A stretch of DNA of 20,841 nucleotides, taken from assembly GCA_045578845.1 (NCBI GenBank), contig JAZNLA010000043.1:1-20841 (forward strand), given 5' to 3'. This document shows positions 20,183-20,841 of the stretch, one piece after another; the first letter of the stretch is position 1; every line of letters begins with the position of its first letter. The translations under genes and the position numbers were made by a program. The notes beneath the pieces were generated by a model. That model did not search any database and was not told where the DNA came from. It saw only the letters and a list, made by a program, of their open reading frames with translations. The DNA is from UMGS172 sp045578845 (GTDB taxonomy: Bacteria; Bacillota; Clostridia; Oscillospirales; Acutalibacteraceae).

Positions 20183-20841
20183 GTAATGACCTCCTTAAAA
20201 TAATATTTTGGTGCCGCCCACCCATCCTTATTGCCACAAGACAATAAAAGGTAGATACTAATTAACTCTTGAAAACATAATGCGGCAAAGTAATCAAGAA
20301 CTTCCTGTAATTACAAATCGGGCATAATAAAACCCATACCTTTTTGAAGATGATACTCCTAATAGGTATGGGTATAAAACATAAATTGTTATGTAGTTAA
20401 TTCATACTTAATTCAAAGCATAGCATCTTCCTCGGATAAATGTTTTTATTATGTTAATCGCTGCGATTTCTTACGATTGTGAGCAAAGTATAATGCAAAA
20501 AAATCAGTTTGTCAATAGCACTCGAACCCGCATAAACACTAGGTTTTTAGCGAAAGTTTTTAAAATTTTCCGCAACTTAAATTTTGAGAGACGGGAAAGC
20601 GAAATTTTTAAAAACTTTTTGCCTCAAAAATTTTTTAAAAAATTTTTTTTGGAGGTTTTTTGAGTATTTTTTGCAACGAAAATATTAAGTTTTTAAAATT
20701 AGACGGTTTCCGATTTTTTGAGCCTTCATATTCTAATAAAATGAAAAACTTTTTCAGTAATTTATAACACTTTGTTGAGAATTATACTATTTTCTACCCT
20801 GTGGGTTAAAGATAATATAATTCTATTTTTAATCAACATTT
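20183..20841. other. AT-rich non-coding stretch upstream of xis
   Basis: No convincing gene is seen; a 70-codon plus-strand frame at 20451 has low-complexity Phe/Lys content and no ribosome site. The stretch holds a 10-bp inverted repeat (20332-20373) and two similar AT-rich copies beginning AGCGAAA (20549-20570 and 20598-20622). A long A/T hairpin framed by CCTC (20622-20625) and GAGG (20652-20655) is also present. It probably contains the control region of xis-int, but no clear promoter can be assigned. Confidence 0.5.
20332..20373 (-). terminator. Putative terminator/attenuator upstream of xis
   Basis: ACCCATACCT (20332-20341) and AGGTATGGGT (20364-20373) are perfect 10-bp inverted repeats with a 22-base loop. 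On the minus strand the stem is followed by TTTTATT, so it could terminate leftward transcripts about 150 bases before xis. It may end an upstream element gene or attenuate int expression. Confidence 0.5.

Noticed and set aside
20518..20530. CACTCGAACCCGC, resembling the anticodon-loop core (ACTCGAA) and, reversed, a tRNA T-loop
   Set aside because: Only seven bases match the core and no tRNA arm pairs around it; chance cannot be excluded, so it is not called an attachment site.
20451..20663. 70-aa plus-strand ORF near the right end
   Set aside because: The C-terminal half is Phe/Lys low complexity from A/T tracts, there is no ribosome site, and it runs through hairpin-forming DNA.
1..20841. 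CRISPR array, rRNA genes, insertion sequences, toxin-antitoxin pairs
   Set aside because: No regularly spaced repeats with spacers, rRNA signatures, transposases or recognisable toxin-antitoxin pairs were seen; the Zot name refers to a phage assembly ATPase.

Overview
The window looks like chromosomal DNA of a low-GC, spore-forming member of the Clostridia, most likely Oscillospiraceae/Ruminococcaceae-like. The evidence is AT-rich intergenic DNA, strong GGAGG-type ribosome sites, consensus sigma-A promoters, a spore-germination cwlJ-gerQ pair and a nusB-xseA-xseB-ispA-dxs-tlyA-argR-recN block with the gene order known from Bacillus and Clostridia. The species cannot be named from the sequence alone.

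Region 1 (1-about 3700, + strand) is the right part of a filamentous-phage (inovirus) prophage. It holds a string of small membrane or secreted proteins, a 55-aa candidate major coat protein followed by a strong hairpin, a Zot/pI-type assembly ATPase, two overlapping small membrane ORFs and a terminator. A structured 550-bp intergenic region follows, with palindromes, GC-rich tandem repeats and hairpins, and then a Rep_trans-type replication initiator. The left end of the phage lies outside the window. Its coding strand is markedly T-rich, as expected for packaged ssDNA.

Region 2 (3736-5911, +) holds a XerC/XerD-like tyrosine recombinase with its own promoter and terminator, then cwlJ and gerQ (a cortex-lytic hydrolase and its coat partner), closed by a bidirectional terminator.

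Region 3 (16500 down to 5913, - strand) is a long, tightly packed housekeeping operon: nusB, a TsaD/Kae1 paralog, xseA, xseB, ispA, dxs, tlyA, NAD kinase, argR, recN and tyrS. It links transcription antitermination, DNA repair, isoprenoid precursors, rRNA methylation, NADP supply and tyrosine charging. Several junctions overlap, and two genes (tlyA, xseA) start with TTG.

Region 4 (16500-17690, +) holds a DivIVA-like coiled-coil protein translationally coupled to an isolated class I fumarase/tartrate dehydratase beta subunit.

Region 5 (17697-20841) is the end of an integrative element. A strong promoter drives a tRNA-Ser(CGA) gene that is cut off just after the anticodon loop. Repeats follow, then a second, intact tRNA-Ser(CGA) with a different sequence. 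Beyond it come minus-strand genes for a double-HTH protein, a Tn916-type integrase and an excisionase. The simplest reading is that the element inserted into the anticodon loop of the resident tRNA-Ser and brought its own complete replacement tRNA. The rest of the element and its other end lie beyond the window.
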